Below are positions 44,728 through 56,449 of a DNA stretch of 64,000 bases, piece by piece; position 1 is the first letter of the stretch, and each line of letters starts with the position of its first letter. The stretch is from Microstegium vimineum (Eukaryota; Streptophyta; Magnoliopsida; Poales; Poaceae). The notes beneath the pieces are model-generated. The model saw only the letters and a list, made by a program, of their open reading frames with translations, was not told where the DNA came from and made no database searches. The stretch lies in assembly GCA_022036555.1 (NCBI GenBank), contig CM039129.1, forward strand, positions 26,214,553-26,278,552, in the 5' to 3' direction. Both the position numbers and the translations under genes were made by a program.

Positions 44728-47349
44728 CTAAAAAGGAAAGCAAACACCCAACTCGCCTCGAAGGCGAGAAAACGCAAGCTGATCCAAAGGCTTAGTGAGG
44801 TCAATATCGCCCTTCTCATAATGATCACGCAAAAAGTGAAAGCGGACCTCAATGTGCTTGGTCTTCGAATGAAGCACGGGATTTTTAGCCACACTAATTG
44901 CACTCGTGCTATCACAAAGCAGAGGCACCTTAGTAAGCTCAAAACCGAAATCTCTCAAAGTGGATATCATCCAAATCAACTGAGAGCAACAACTAGCCAC
45001 GGCAACGTACTTAGCCTCGCACGTCGACTGTGCCATGCTAGATTGCTTGCGTGAAGACCAAGAAACCAAAGAAGACCTGAGAAATTGGCAAGTTCCAAAA
45101 GTGGACTTCTGATCAAGACAGCATCCAGCAAAATCAGCGTCAGAGTAACCACAAAGCACAAGAGAGGAAGAGGTGGAAAACCAGAGACCAAATTCTGGAG
45201 TGAATCGCAGATACCTCATGATGCGTTTCACCGCTTGCTTCTGTGAAGTCCGTGGGGACGCTTGAAAACGTGGACACAAGCAAACGGCGAACTGAATGTC
45301 CGGCCGGGTCGCTGTCAGGTACCGAAGCGACCCGATCATGCTTCGGTACTCGGTCTGGTCCACCGCCTCTCCTTCCTCGTCCGCATCCAAGGCAGTAGTG
45401 GTTGACATAGGCGTCGAGAGGGGTTTTGCCTCGCCCATGTCAAACTTCTTCAAGATATCCTTCGTGTACTTGCCTTGGTGCACAAACGTCCCTTCCCGGG
45501 TTTGCTTGATTTGCAACCCGAGAAAGAAAGTCAACTCTCCCATCATGCTCATCTCAAATTCCCTGCTCATAAGATCTGCAAACTTGGCAACAAGAGCATG
45601 AGAAGAACCACCAAAGATGATATCATCCATGTATATTTGGACAAGGAGAGTGTCTTTGTCTTGCTTGAGGAGAAACAACGTTTTATCTACCGATCCCATT
45701 TTAAAGCCCTTAGCAAGCAAAAAGGTTTTTAGCCTATCATACCATGCTCTAGGTGCTTGTGTCAAACCATAAAAAGCTTTGTGAAGTTTAAAAACATGGT
45801 TTGGAAACTTGGGATTTTCGAAACAAGGAGGTTGTTTAACATAAACTTCCTCCTCTATGTAGCCGTTTAAGAAAGCACTTTTAACGTCCATTTGAAAAAG
45901 TTTAAAACCCTTAGAAGCCGCAAAAGCTAGAAGGATTCTAATGGCTTCTAAACGAGCTACGGGAGCAAAGGTTTCCTCATAGTTTATTCCCTCCTTTTGA
46001 CAAAAGCCTTGAGCTACCAACATAGCCTTGTTGCGCACTACCACCCCATCCTCATTTTGTTTGTTTTTGAAAACACATTTGCTACCTATGGGGTGGCAAC
46101 TAGGTGGTGGAGGAATTAAGACCCAAACGCGGTTTCCCTCAAAGTTTTCTAACTCCTCATGCATGGCATTAACCCAATCCGGATCCATCAAAGCGTGTCC
46201 AACATCTTGGGGCTCAAAAGAAGCGACAAAAGCCGAATGAGCAAAGTGAGAGATATAAGACCTGGACCGCGTGACTCGACGGTCAATGTCACCGATGATG
46301 TTCTCCGGCGGGTGCTGCCGCTGGATATGCCGGGGAGCCTGCCTAGATGAAGTGGCCTCCCCCTCAACAGCAGCTAGAACTCCCTCAGGTGCATCAGGCA
46401 CGGACTTAGGAAGTTGCTCGAACGACCCCCATGTAGAGGAAGTAGTCGGGTCGGGACCGTGAGCCCAAGTGGACGTCGCAGGGTCGACGGGGGAAGCCAG
46501 TGGAGTTGGTTCGGGATCAGACCAATCGGCATCATCCTGCTCCTCCTCCACAAAGATGCTAGTGTTCACCTCATCATCACCTGCAAGCTCTAAAGTAGTG
46601 GAAACACAGGGCATAGTTTCCTTGAAGGTAATCTCACAGGTCTCCATCACTTGGTTAGTCTCAAGGTTAAGTGCACGATAAGCACGAGAGTTAGTAGAGT
46701 AACCAAGAAAGATACCGTCAGAAGACCGTGATTCAAATTTATCCAACTTACCGCCCTTTTTGAGAATGAAGCACCTGCACCCAAAAACCCGTAGGTGACT
46801 TACCTTGGGTGGTCTCCCAAATCGCAACTCATAAGAAGTCTTCTTCTTGAAAGCTCGGAGGAAAATGCGATTGTAAACACAGCAAGCAGAACTGAGTGCT
46901 TTGGCCGAATACCTCCTAGGAGTCCTATGCTCATCGAGCATCGTCCTGGCCATCTCAACAAGGGTCCGATTCTTGCGCTCAACAACACCGTTCTGTTGGG
47001 GAGTGTGAGGTGAGGAAAACTGGTGATCGAGACCCAAAGAAGAGCAAAGAGTTGCAAAGTGAGCATTCTTGAATTTTGTGCCATTGTCACTGCGGATAGC
47101 TCTCATGGAATTCTTATGTAGCTCATTTTGCAATCTCAAAATCAGATCTCGAACAAGTGGAAAAGCCTCATCCTTACTCTCCAAAAAGAACACCCAAGAG
47201 TATCTCGAGTAGTCATCAACGACTACAACCACATACCACTTCCCTCCTTCCGACCTGACCCGAGCTGGACCAACTGTGTCCATGTGTAAGAGCTCGCCGG
47301 GTCGAGTGGTCATGACCTCAGTCACAGGAGGATGGGAAGCAGCAACCAT
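44728..47349 (-). CDS. pol: Copia-B integrase - reverse transcriptase - RNase H
   Basis: 873-residue open frame in Copia order. Integrase core: VVVVDDYSRYSWVFFLESKD, RSDNGTKFKN and PQQNGVVERKNRTL, then GYSTNSRAYR. RT: NKAMLVAQGFCQKEG, MDVKSAFLNGYIEEEVYV, HKAFYGLTQAPRAWYDRL and catalytic YMDDIIFGG. RNase H: GYSDADFAGC, CEAKYVAVASCCSQLIW and KHIEVRFHFLRDHYEKGDI. It ends with a TAA-class stop at 44728. A single in-frame TAG just upstream (47347-47349 side, between CRHG and MVAAS) separates it from protease. CCGAT motifs are at background level here, in contrast to the Tat elements. Confidence 0.93.
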   Translation of the reverse strand: MVAASHPPVTEVMTTRPGELLHMDTVGPARVRSEGGKWYVVVVVDDYSRYSWVFFLESKDEAFPLVRDLILRLQNELHKNSMRAIRSDNGTKFKNAHFATLCSSLGLDHQFSSPHTPQQNGVVERKNRTLVEMARTMLDEHRTPRRYSAKALSSACCVYNRIFLRAFKKKTSYELRFGRPPKVSHLRVFGCRCFILKKGGKLDKFESRSSDGIFLGYSTNSRAYRALNLETNQVMETCEITFKETMPCVSTTLELAGDDEVNTSIFVEEEQDDADWSDPEPTPLASPVDPATSTWAHGPDPTTSSTWGSFEQLPKSVPDAPEGVLAAVEGEATSSRQAPRHIQRQHPPENIIGDIDRRVTRSRSYISHFAHSAFVASFEPQDVGHALMDPDWVNAMHEELENFEGNRVWVLIPPPPSCHPIGSKCVFKNKQNEDGVVVRNKAMLVAQGFCQKEGINYEETFAPVARLEAIRILLAFAASKGFKLFQMDVKSAFLNGYIEEEVYVKQPPCFENPKFPNHVFKLHKAFYGLTQAPRAWYDRLKTFLLAKGFKMGSVDKTLFLLKQDKDTLLVQIYMDDIIFGGSSHALVAKFADLMSREFEMSMMGELTFFLGLQIKQTREGTFVHQGKYTKDILKKFDMGEAKPLSTPMSTTTALDADEEGEAVDQTEYRSMIGSLRYLTATRPDIQFAVCLCPRFQASPRTSQKQAVKRIMRYLRFTPEFGLWFSTSSSLVLCGYSDADFAGCCLDQKSTFGTCQFLRSSLVSWSSRKQSSMAQSTCEAKYVAVASCCSQLIWMISTLRDFGFELTKVPLLCDSTSAISVAKNPVLHSKTKHIEVRFHFLRDHYEKGDIDLTKPLDQLAFSRLRGELGVCFPF

Positions 47350-47865
47350 CTATCCATGCCTGCAAGGATGGCAAACAAAATCCTTCTCGAACTTTAGCTT
47401 TGGCAATCCTTGGATAAGGTCCATTGAGCTAAGCCTTGCAAGCAAGTCAAAACTCAAATGTCCCAATCTCCTATGCCACTTCCAAAGCTTGGAAGAAGAA
47501 CCGGCAAGAAGACAACGAGAAGGTCCGAAAGAGATAAAAAAATCCGCACGAATAACCTTCCTGAAGGGTAAAATCTGGCAAACAAGCTCACCACGAGAGT
47601 CCAAAATCCAAGAGAGATTAGGCTTGAAACTCACTTCAAAACCGTCATCAAGGAGTTGCGAAACCGAAAGAAGGTTAAAATGCAAATTCGCAACCAAAGC
47701 AACATCCTTGAGGACAAAAGAAGACTTCACTCGGATGGACCCTTTGGAGACAACCTTACCTTTACTCTTGTCCCCAAATGTGATATACTCGGTGTGGTGC
47801 ACGGGGTCGAGGCTGGAGAACCACTTGGCATTTCTGGTCATATGGCGTGAACATCCGGAATCCAC
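47350..47865 (-). pseudogene. pol: Copia-B protease and GAG-pre-integrase domain
   Basis: Starts at the protease active site MDSGCSRHMT, then FGDKSKGKV and the HHCC-type pre-integrase region (WHRRLGHLS ... FVCHPCRHG). It ends at the TAG that interrupts the join to integrase. Without that stop it would be continuous with the downstream ORF. Confidence 0.88.
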
Positions 47866-48890
47866 AAGCCAAGTCTCATCCGGTCCTCCTTCCTACATCA
47901 ATAAAAAGACATAGGGTGAGCAAACGAACCAACACTGGGGTTAGTAAACTGTGAAGGATACCAGTGTTACCCCACTTGCCCAAAGAATGGGTTAGGAGAA
48001 AAACCAAACATCTCCTGTCCCATGGGAGGATAGCGATCACCACGATGGGGAAAACGTGGTCCGCTAAAGAAGGGAGGAGTGAAGCCACCGCCACGAGGCC
48101 CGTAGTCGTATGGGCCATGACCAGTACCCCGCCGGGCACGACCACCACGTGGTCTCGCCACCTGAGGCCTAGCACCTTGAGGCATTGTACCTCTAGGCGT
48201 AGTAGTGCGCCTCTGAACTTCCGGTTCACGCACCCCAACTCGTGGGTGGCACATGTCCTGGTTGTTCAACTCAACCTGCCTCCGATCATCTCTCTTCCTC
48301 CTATAGCAAAACTCAGCCAAGTGCCCATCCCGCTCACAATACTCACAATGGTACCTCACCGCTCTTGGTAGGAACTCTCTTGTTGCGTTGGGTGGCTCTA
48401 GCTTTCTTAGGAAGGGGATCACTAGAAATATCTGGCAGGGTGTCAAGTGGGTTGCAAAGGTGGTTCGGTTTGGCAATCCACACATGCTTCTGTGGAGTGG
48501 TTTTGGGTGGCTCTTCAAACACACCATCTCTCACAGAAAACTCAGAGGGGTCGGTAGGCTTAGGTGGAGTGATCTTGGTCAGCTTGGGAGTTGTGGTGGG
48601 TTTCTCATTCTTACTCAAACCACTGCACTCACCGATCTTACCGAACAAGCTATCGTCCTTCCCACCTATATCAAAGCCTACTCCCATGCTGCCAGCCCTT
48701 TTGCATTGGCTAAGCATCATCCCCAACTGCGGCTCTCGGCAAGACACCCAGCTCAAGATGGACCGAAGGTATGTGTTTTCTTCCTCGGTACGCATCTTTT
48801 TGTGTCTGCATGATGCGATCTCAAGCTCGAAAGCCTCAAAGCGCTCCGACTCTCTAGTGCTATCTGAGCTGACCTTCTGTAGCATAGCGA
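47866..48890 (-). pseudogene. Copia-B gag-pol linker with zinc knuckle
   Basis: Two overlapping frames (47967-48527, 48343-48885) imply frameshifts. A CCHC zinc knuckle is visible: HCEYCERDGHLAEFCYRRKR (near 48310-48370), followed by a Gly/Arg/Pro-rich tract. The upstream part is charged and coiled-coil-like. Typical of SIRE/Maximus gag-pol. Confidence 0.75.
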
Positions 48891-50094
48891 TCCTAGCATC
48901 TTATGTGCCAGCTCAGAACGCAAGCCTAAGCAAGACCTGCACAGACCAAGTAAGCTAGGCCTAGCCTTCAGCTCACTGACCTCCTCAAGTAGAGTGCCAT
49001 ACTTGTCCTGGAGAGTGACAAGATCAGACATGTGAATGGCGCAAGCATCACACTCTACCTCCTCGGTAACCACCACTGATGCCTTAGCAAAATCTAGCTC
49101 ATGAAGCGCGCTAAGGTACTTCTCCTTAAAGTCGTTCCTCTCACAAGCGGCACGCTTGAGCAACGCATCTTGACTCATCAAGGCGTCGTTCAGAGACTCA
49201 ATCTCAAGAGAGAGGGACTTGACGGTGGGTGGTACCTCAGGTGTGTCGGAGTCGTAGTCATAGTCGGGGCCTTCCTTGCGCTTGCAGACCTTGCCTTCTT
49301 CAATCGCCATGGTGCAGAAACCACTGTGCTTGGCGTCGACGTAGAAGCATAGGCCGTTGAGCTTGTCCTCAACCTTTCCCTTGGACTCATCATCGCTTGA
49401 AGAAGCATCTCCATCAGAAGAAGCATCGATATCGCTGAGGGAGGCGAGGAAGGCTCAGTGCTTGAACTTCACCTTGTCGATCACCTTCTTGGAGGACCTT
49501 CTGTGGTAGCCACCCTTGGGCTTGTGCTTGTCCTTGAAGTGGTGCTCGTGCTTGTCCTTACGCTTGGTGAAGTCACCCGCAGCTTTCTTGGGGCAGTTTG
49601 CGATGAAGTGATCCTCATCACCGCATCGGTAGCACCCCTTAGCCACCACGCCGACGGTTCAAACGGTTGTTGTGAAACCGTGAGAACTTGGTGATGACCA
49701 AAGCCAACTCATCATCTCCAAGAGCCTCCACTTGCTCTCTACGGTACATGTTGAAGAGTCTAGACTTAATTTAAGGGTTGCCCTCATGATATCTCAAGAG
49801 TGTTTGCTAGACCTCCCGTGCCGTAGTGAGACTCGAAACCCGCTCAAACTCCGGAAGAGACAGACAAGAGAAGAGAATGCTATGAGCTCTTACGTTTGAC
49901 GCATGTTGTGTAACCTGGGCATTGGTGATCCGAGCCTCAAGAACCACGTAGTTCTCATTCTCACAAATCTCCCAAAACTTCATGTCAAGCCCTTGGAGGT
50001 AAGCCGACATGCGCACCTTGCAATAGGCAAAGTTGGTTCCATCGAAGTAGGGAGGTTTACCAGCACTTCGCTCCATGTCGCCTTCGCGGATCAA
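48891..50094 (-). pseudogene. gag: Copia-B gag
   Basis: N-terminus near 50076 with GKPPYFDGTNFAYCKVRMSA and FERVSSLTTAREV, the typical opening of SIRE/Maximus gag. Another CCHC knuckle, CYRCGDEDHFIANC, lies near 49620. A downstream charged region (49310-48890) contains EVPPTVKSLSLEIESLND and a coiled coil. The frame is lost between 49807 and 49650 and near 49440 and 48930. The ATG context is ~45 bp from the PBS. Confidence 0.85.
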
Positions 50095-50126
50095 GAACCG
50101 TGTAAGGTGGATTGATCCTTAACCGG

Positions 50127-50138
50127 CTCTGATACCAA
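50127..50138 (-). other. Primer binding site of Copia-B
   Basis: Minus strand TGGTATCAGAGC, the standard complement of plant initiator tRNA-Met used by Copia elements, one base inside the 5' LTR. Confidence 0.9.
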
Positions 50139-50139
50139 T

Positions 50140-52056
50140 TGAAGGACTGAGAACGGCGACCAGAGGGGGGGGTGAATGAGAGCCTCAAATTTCTCTCGAA
50201 ATGTTCGGGCCACTCTTCCCAAAAACCAAACCCAGTTGCTAGGTGCTCAACCTGCAGTGGAAGAAAATCACCGGAAACCCCAAAACACAGGTTCTCAACC
50301 CCTAGGGAAGAGAGGCAAGAACCTAGACAAAACGGGAGAAAACAGCAAACCAAAGGAGGCTCTGGACAAGTCCAGTCAAGACCTCCGGACCAACGGAAGT
50401 GGTCCGGTGCCTTTGTCCGGTGCCTACCCAAGCACCTTTGGACAAGTCCGGTGCTCACATTGAAAAGTCCGACGCCCCCGCAGAAAACATGCAGGGAGTA
50501 CCCAAACTCCGGACTCTGGTCCGACGCTTACGTTCGGACAAAGGAGAGTTGTCCGGTGCTCACTTCAGCTACTGAGCAAACGAAAACAGCAAGCACCCTA
50601 CCTCCGAAAACAGCCTGGTCTGACGCCCTTAGCTACTTGATAGGAAACAGGTCAAGACCACCGGACCACTTGCAATGGTCCGGAGCTTAGGGAAAAGTCG
50701 TCCGACGCCTTGTCCGGAGCTCATGAGCAGAAAAGTTGTTCTTCACGAAACCAATTTTCTCTCCGCCAAATCTTAAAAAAACTCAACCAAATGATCACCA
50801 ACTGCAACCAAACATTGTAGGCACGATCCTAGTGCAGTTGGGGAGCTATCCCGAAGAAATCATTGCTCAATTTGGAGAGGATAAACGAGAACACTCGGAT
50901 TTGGGGGAGAACGAGGAAAAAGAAGAATGCCACAAAGAAATCACCCGATCTACGCACTCGTGAGGATTGAGGAGAATTCCTTCGCTGCAAAGAAGCTCCT
51001 CACGATTACGAACAACTTGGTTCAAGTCGATTTTGCAAAGATACTCTCAACAAACAGAAATCATCTCAGGAAAAAGAGAGAGCAAAAGCAAAATGCGAAG
51101 AACACAAGCAAAACGGGGACACAATCACGAAATCGAAGCCACCATGGCTTACGGAGGTTACGGCCTCCGATTCCTCGCGACAAACTCAAGTTCTTACAAA
51201 GGTTGGTGGAAGAAACCTAGGGATCTCATGAACTAGAGAGAGAGGGGGGGAAAGTGATTAGGGTTCAAGAAATAGGATGAAGGATACCCCTTCAACCCCT
51301 ACTTATCGGGCTTTGGCTATTTCCCAAAGACCCCCTAGATACATTAAGTGAACTACCTAGCCTAAGCATTGCAGTCCAAGCTCCGAAAATATCTCCCGCA
51401 TTTTGAATGGACGGCCCCGCTTCCTGCCAGGAGTTGTCGTCGTATCGACGCAACCTCCAGGATTCCGCCGCGTGCCATCCCCGCTTCCTCGGAAGCTCCG
51501 CCTAGGTTTTTAGGCCCAAACCTAGGAAAACCGCCACCGATATCTTTGGGCTCAACTACCGAACCCCGAGTTTTGCGGCCCAAACTCAGAAATTGACACA
51601 GATGGTTTTGAGGCCCAAACCACCAAACCACTCGACGCGAGCTACCTTGTCTTCGCCCGGTCGGACTCCGAGTCCCCTGAGCCTCCGCTTGACTCACGCG
51701 GCCACCGTCTTGACTCGGCTGACTCAGTCTACCTCCATGTCTTCTCGCACTCGCCGGTGCCAAGTACTAGCCACCACAGCTTGTCCGTCAGCGCCCATGG
51801 TCCCTCAGTCCAAGCCCCGCTTCTGCCCTTCACCGCTCTCAGTCCATCGGCATGGCAAGCCTCTACTCGACCTTCTCCATGCCATTGACCACTGTCACTA
51901 GGCATAGCACCTGCACACCACAAGCCGATAGACAAGCACAGTTTCTGCTTTCGTAGAGGTTAGGGTAAGCCACTCAAACTGAAACACTCACGTGTTGGAT
52001 GATCACTCATCATCAAAGCTGAACATACATGGGTACTTATCCACCATGTGTTCGCA
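50140..52056 (-). repeat. Copia-B 5' LTR (uninterrupted)
   Basis: 1917 bp. It shows the empty sites of both Tat-C (near 50620) and Gyp-D (cctaggttttt, near 51510-51530), proving that those elements inserted in the other LTR after Copia-B integrated. Confidence 0.95.
50370..50730. repeat. Dispersed TCCG[GA]NGC motif cluster in Copia-B LTR
   Basis: At least nine copies of tccggtgc/tccgacgc/tccggagc and complementary ccgga blocks occur in about 360 bp. The same cluster is in the left LTR (2680-2954 and 8440-8510). It is restricted to the LTR. Confidence 0.7.
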
Positions 52057-52164
52057 CTTCTGCTGAGGAGGAAAATCAAGCCAGTTGACGGTTCTGCCGA
52101 TGACGATGCTAGGAAAATAGAGGAAACGAACCAGATTCGCCTGCGCGTGATTTCGTCCATCTAG
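52057..52164 (+). pseudogene. 3' end of the Tat-A antisense gene after Copia-B
   Basis: TSD copy cttct, then a frame with KIKPVDGSADDDARKIEE and QIRLRVISSI to TAG at 52162-52164. It aligns with the C-terminus of the Tat-C protein (KIKPVEGSADADAKEMDE), so exon 5 was continuous before Copia-B. Confidence 0.88.
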
Positions 52165-52401
52165 TCCCTGTTGTAATCTGTTGTGTCGGCAACTGTGATC
52201 TCTGACAATTGATTTTGCTTGTAATATAACATTAGTGCGCTCTTCTATCGATGTTCTGCATGATAATTCTATCATCGGTATGTGCATTCACATCACTTTT
52301 TATGCATCTATCCGGATAAGCACTTTGATTGCATCGCGGCGTACTATCCGATCCGACCATGAAGCGTTATTCAATTTCATAATTTAACACCGATCAACAC
52401 A
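52165..52401. other. Tat-A deletion junction region
   Basis: AT-rich remnant without RT, RNase H or integrase motifs. Tat-E and Tat-F have about 3 kb of pol here. Short TRCCGAT-like motifs remain. Confidence 0.6.
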
Positions 52402-53321
52402 TTAAGAGTACATCGGTGCATTGATTATCGACATAGCTGGAACCAAGCTAACAGGTAATCGATGTTTGATTATTTTTGGTCTTAAACCAGGTATTTCTGT
52501 ATAGTTCTGAATAAAGAAAACCTCATCATTCAACAATTGTTTACATTGAAAAATCCAACCTGATAAAATTAATCTAGACTTATTGCCATCATTGATATTT
52601 ATCTCTACTAAATCATCCGCCGATGTAAACCCCCACCTAGGCTCTCCATCATCGGCCAACCGATATGTTAAAATTCCTCTTTAGAGAACCGCCTGGATTG
52701 GTATGATCTGGTAATCGGCAACTTTGAGAAACTCAGTATCCCAAGCTTCACCTGATATGCACTTGGTTTGCTCATAAGTTTCCGATTCTGTCGATGCAAC
52801 CATTGACGGGGCTTCACTTCGGATGATCTCAATCTTGTCCCCGACCCATTGCATGAGGTTTTTATGCATCGTGGAAGGAATACAACAATTAGCATGAATC
52901 CAATCCTTTCCTAGGAGCAAGTTGTAGGTACCTTTACCGCTGATCACAAAAAACGTTGTCGGCAAAGTTTTGCTGCCGATAGTTAATTCTACTCATATTG
53001 CTCCCATAGTGGTGACACATTGCCTTCAAAATATTTCAGCTTCATGTCTGTCTTGACTAAGTCTTGGTCACCTTTTCCAAGCTTCCTGAACATGACATAT
53101 GGCATTATATTAATCGATGCCCCACCATCGACTAAAATCTTTGATATCGGTTGCCCATCGACTTTGCCCTTGACAAACAAAGCTTTCAAATGTTGTCTTT
53201 CATCATCGGCAGGTTTCTCAAAGACAGATGCCATCGGATCTAGCACTAGCTGAGCCATATCAGCAGCTTCTTCTTCATTATCAGTAGGTGCCATGAACTC
53301 CATCGGCAACATAACAACCAT
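52402..53321 (-). pseudogene. pol: Tat-A protease and truncated pol N-terminus
   Basis: Protease LVDGGASINIMPY (53321-52989), a frame change after EGNVSP, then TTFFVISGKGTYNLLLGKDW (52965-52681), a stop near 52683, and the pol linker MADDGEPRWGFTSADD with FFIQNYTEIPGL (52659-52402). The frame ends before any RT motif; RT, RNase H and integrase are deleted. Confidence 0.85.
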
Positions 53322-56300
53322 ATTGACTTCTGCCGATGGACTCCTCTCCTGGTGTTTTGGCTTCCATTCCCGAACTGGAAATTCTCCCTTCGAAGGGTTC
53401 TCACCATACTATAGATCATTATGGCGCTCGCGCTGGATCCTCCTTCTCTGAGTCTTCGTCAGACCCTTGGGACACCATTGAGGAAGCTTAGTCTTCCAAA
53501 CAGGCTGGTACTATTTCTCACCATGTCGGCTTGCACTACCCCTTATGTTTGGATCTCTGGAGAATATCTCTTCATCGGGCACCCTCGCATCAGCCATCTC
53601 TTTAAGCTTCTCTTGATGAATACGCTTGCCGAGCCTGTCATGTACACTGAGATTGCCCCCAAGCCGATCATGCACTGATTTCTTTCCCCTGATCGGCCTA
53701 GCATAGCTGGATTCACGATCTCCAAAGTGAAACTCCCTCTTTGATCGATCAGTAGGATAGTACCCATTGCATTCAGGACAATTATCGACAGTGGGTAGCT
53801 TGATGCCTTTTTCCCAGCAATGGACGAAGAAGGGGCACTTCCAATGATCTTTATGCCAATACCACTCTTGGCGTCTCTCTTCTTCCCGCTGCCGATGTTG
53901 TTCTTCTTGCGAACGCTTATATTCTGGTCGCGGTCTTCCATGTGTGATCACAACACCATACGACGAACATCTCTGAGACTCCCTGGAGCCATTGCTTTCA
54001 TCGGCAGTTCTTTTACCCTCTCTTTCATCGGCAAGCTTTTTTCCCTTTACATCCTGTACAGCTATTTGATGTTTAGGATCCATCGACGAATTCTTCTTGG
54101 CTACTTCCGATGTCAGTACTTTGACCTTTCCACTAATTTCCACCATATTATTAGGAAACGGATGCTGGTCAATTTTCATCGGCCTCTAGGCTCTAGAATT
54201 TTCAAATTTAATTCGCCCAGACTCGAATTCTGACTGCAGCTGCTGCCTAAAGACTTTGCAATCACTGGTACTTTGTGACATTGCATCATGCCACTTACAG
54301 TACCTCATCCTTCTATGCTCTTCAGCCAACTGAATCACTTGATTAGGCGTCAGTTTAATCCGCCCCTCTTGAAGCAACAGATCAAATATTCTATCATCTT
54401 TAGCAATATTGAAAGTAAATCTTTCAGCCTCCTTCTGACCAAATGGACAGGATATCGGTCTTTTATTCTTTACCCACTCAGCAACGCCGATATCCGTCCC
54501 TTCGTCTGATTCAAAATCTTCTTCTTGTTTAATGAAAGATACCTTCTTGTTCCAAGTCTTTCTAGGTTCGAAGGCTTTAACTTCTTGATCGGCAACTCTC
54601 TGCACGAGATGGTTGAGGCTTTCGAATTCTTGAGATGCATATTTGTCCTTGATGTGTGGCAGTAATCCCTGGAAGGCTAGATCTGCCAATTGCCGATCAT
54701 CAAGGACTAAGTTGTAACATTTATTCTTCACGTCCCGAAGCCTTTGGAAGAAGTTTTCTACCGATTCGTCATTACGTTGCTTTAGCTTGACTAAATCGGT
54801 AATTCTCTTCTCATGTACGCCACAAAAGAAGTATCTGTGAAACTGCTTCTCTAGATCGGCCCAAGTAATTACAGAGTTTGGAGGAAGCGAGATGAACCAC
54901 GTAAATGCCGATCCAGACAAGGATGACGAAAACAGTCTCTCCCTTAGTTCATCTCTGGTAGCTGCTTTCCCACATTGGATAATGAAGCGGTTGATATGCT
55001 CCATCGTCGACGTATCATCTTGGCCAAAAAATTTCGTGAAATCTGGCACCTTGTACTAATTCGGGAGAGGAATCAAGTCGTACGCTGAAGGATATGGCGT
55101 CTGATAAGAATACGTATTAACCTTAGGCTTGATGTCGAACTGTTCTTTCATCACTTCAGCGATCTTATCGGCCCAGTATGCATCTTGATCCTGTCGATGC
55201 GTAGACTGAACATTCATCGGCTAGACTAGTTGATACATCCCCTCTTGCCTCTATAGTGGGTAAGCTGGCCCAATTGGCGTAGGCGTAACACCACCTTGCT
55301 GAACATTATGGATCGGCTGACCTGCCGATGTATATCCTTGGACACCCACTAGGGTGTATTGGGACACCGCTAGCCGATACACCGATGTCTCATTCTGAAC
55401 GATGGCCGGGTAAGGGTATTGCTGCGGCCCCGTTATCTGGTGCCCAGATTGCACCACCTGTTGTTGAATTGGACCGGCCCACATAGGGTTGTGGGTCATC
55501 GGCATGTAACCTGCCGATAGATGGTAATTGCCCGGCGCCTTCTGTTCCTGCATCCTAGAATAGTCAACGAATGGGCCCCCTGGATGCACTGACACCCCCG
55601 TTGGAGGGTTCGCCATCATCATAGGATAGTTTATAACTGTCCTATCCTGTTGCATCGGCAACACATTTGCCGATGGTTGCCCGCAAGACATCTTGGGTCC
55701 GACCATCTGAAGACTCCCCGACGACAACTGCATGTTTGGAGCAGACGCAACATGATGCATCACCGAGCTCATCGGTTGTGCCGATGTCGCCAATTCCACA
55801 GGAGCCTTCCTCGCCGCATTGTCTTGGATCAACTTGGCGTCGGCAGACGAATCTGGAGGCATACCGTACCCCCACCAGTTAGTGGGAGCCGGTCGATTCG
55901 GGGCCATATGTCCTAATGCTGCTGACGCCACTGGATCGGTGGTCAGCTGAACGACGCTTGCAGGGCTTGATTTTGTCAGTGTAACTTCATCGGCAGAAGG
56001 ATTTACAGGCTGGAACCTGGAGCTGCCGATGAAATTGTAGCAGATGCCGACCCAGATCGATGATATGCCGGACCAACATATTTAGGTGGCTGCCCTTCTT
56101 TGAAAGATTGCATGACAACATTATATATAGTATTGGACAACACCATAGAGTGGTTAATCAATGCCTGATTTAACGCGGTATTAACCATATCTTGTAACTT
56201 ACCAGGATTGGCATCGAAAGTGACCTGCCGCGGCAACGGCGAATCTTTCTTCTACACTGCATCGCCACTCCTGTTTAGGCTGAAGGATTTCAGATACAAC

Positions 56301-56398
56301 TGCTTGTACTCCTCCATAGCCTGCTTCTGATCATCTTTCAGATCTGCTTCGGAGACTTCGATGACGTTCCTTGGATTGACGTCAGTAGAATCACCCAT
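53322..56398 (-). pseudogene. gag: Tat-A gag
   Basis: Start MGDSTDVNPRNVIEVSEADL at 56398, after the PBS. The core KFFGQDDTSTMEHINRFIIQ (near 55030) runs openly to 54186; CKWHDAMSQSTSDC and the CPFFVHCWEKG/CPECNGYY clusters follow. Stops at 56252, 54186 and 53511 are all TAG where sisters have CAG; a TAG near 55055 replaces Arg. The N-terminal low-complexity region is split by frameshifts near 55950 and 55240. Confidence 0.86.
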
Positions 56399-56424
56399 GA
56401 TCGTGATCAAGAGATGTATCTAGG

Positions 56425-56442
56425 GTCCCACCGGGTGTGCCA
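56425..56442 (-). other. Primer binding site of Tat-A
   Basis: Minus strand TGGCACACCCGGTGGGAC, identical to Tat-E and seven bases inside the LTR. Confidence 0.8.
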
Positions 56443-56449
56443 AAAGAGG

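Larger units (their letters stand above)
2440..52056 (-). mobile_element. Copia-B: SIRE/Maximus-like Copia retrotransposon hosting three insertions
   Basis: Both LTRs begin tgaaggac on the plus strand (2440 and 50140) and end with ttcgca (30372 and 52056). The flanking TSD is cttct (2435-2439 and 52057-52061). The element reads on the minus strand: the tRNA-iMet-type PBS lies beside the right LTR and a PPT beside the left LTR; gag lies at 48.9-50.1 kb and pol at 44.7-47.9 kb. The left (3') LTR is broken into 2440-2954, 8406-9309 and 29838-30372 by Tat-C and Gyp-D, and the internal region is broken by Tat-F. Without insertions it is roughly 11 kb, usual for this lineage. Confidence 0.92.
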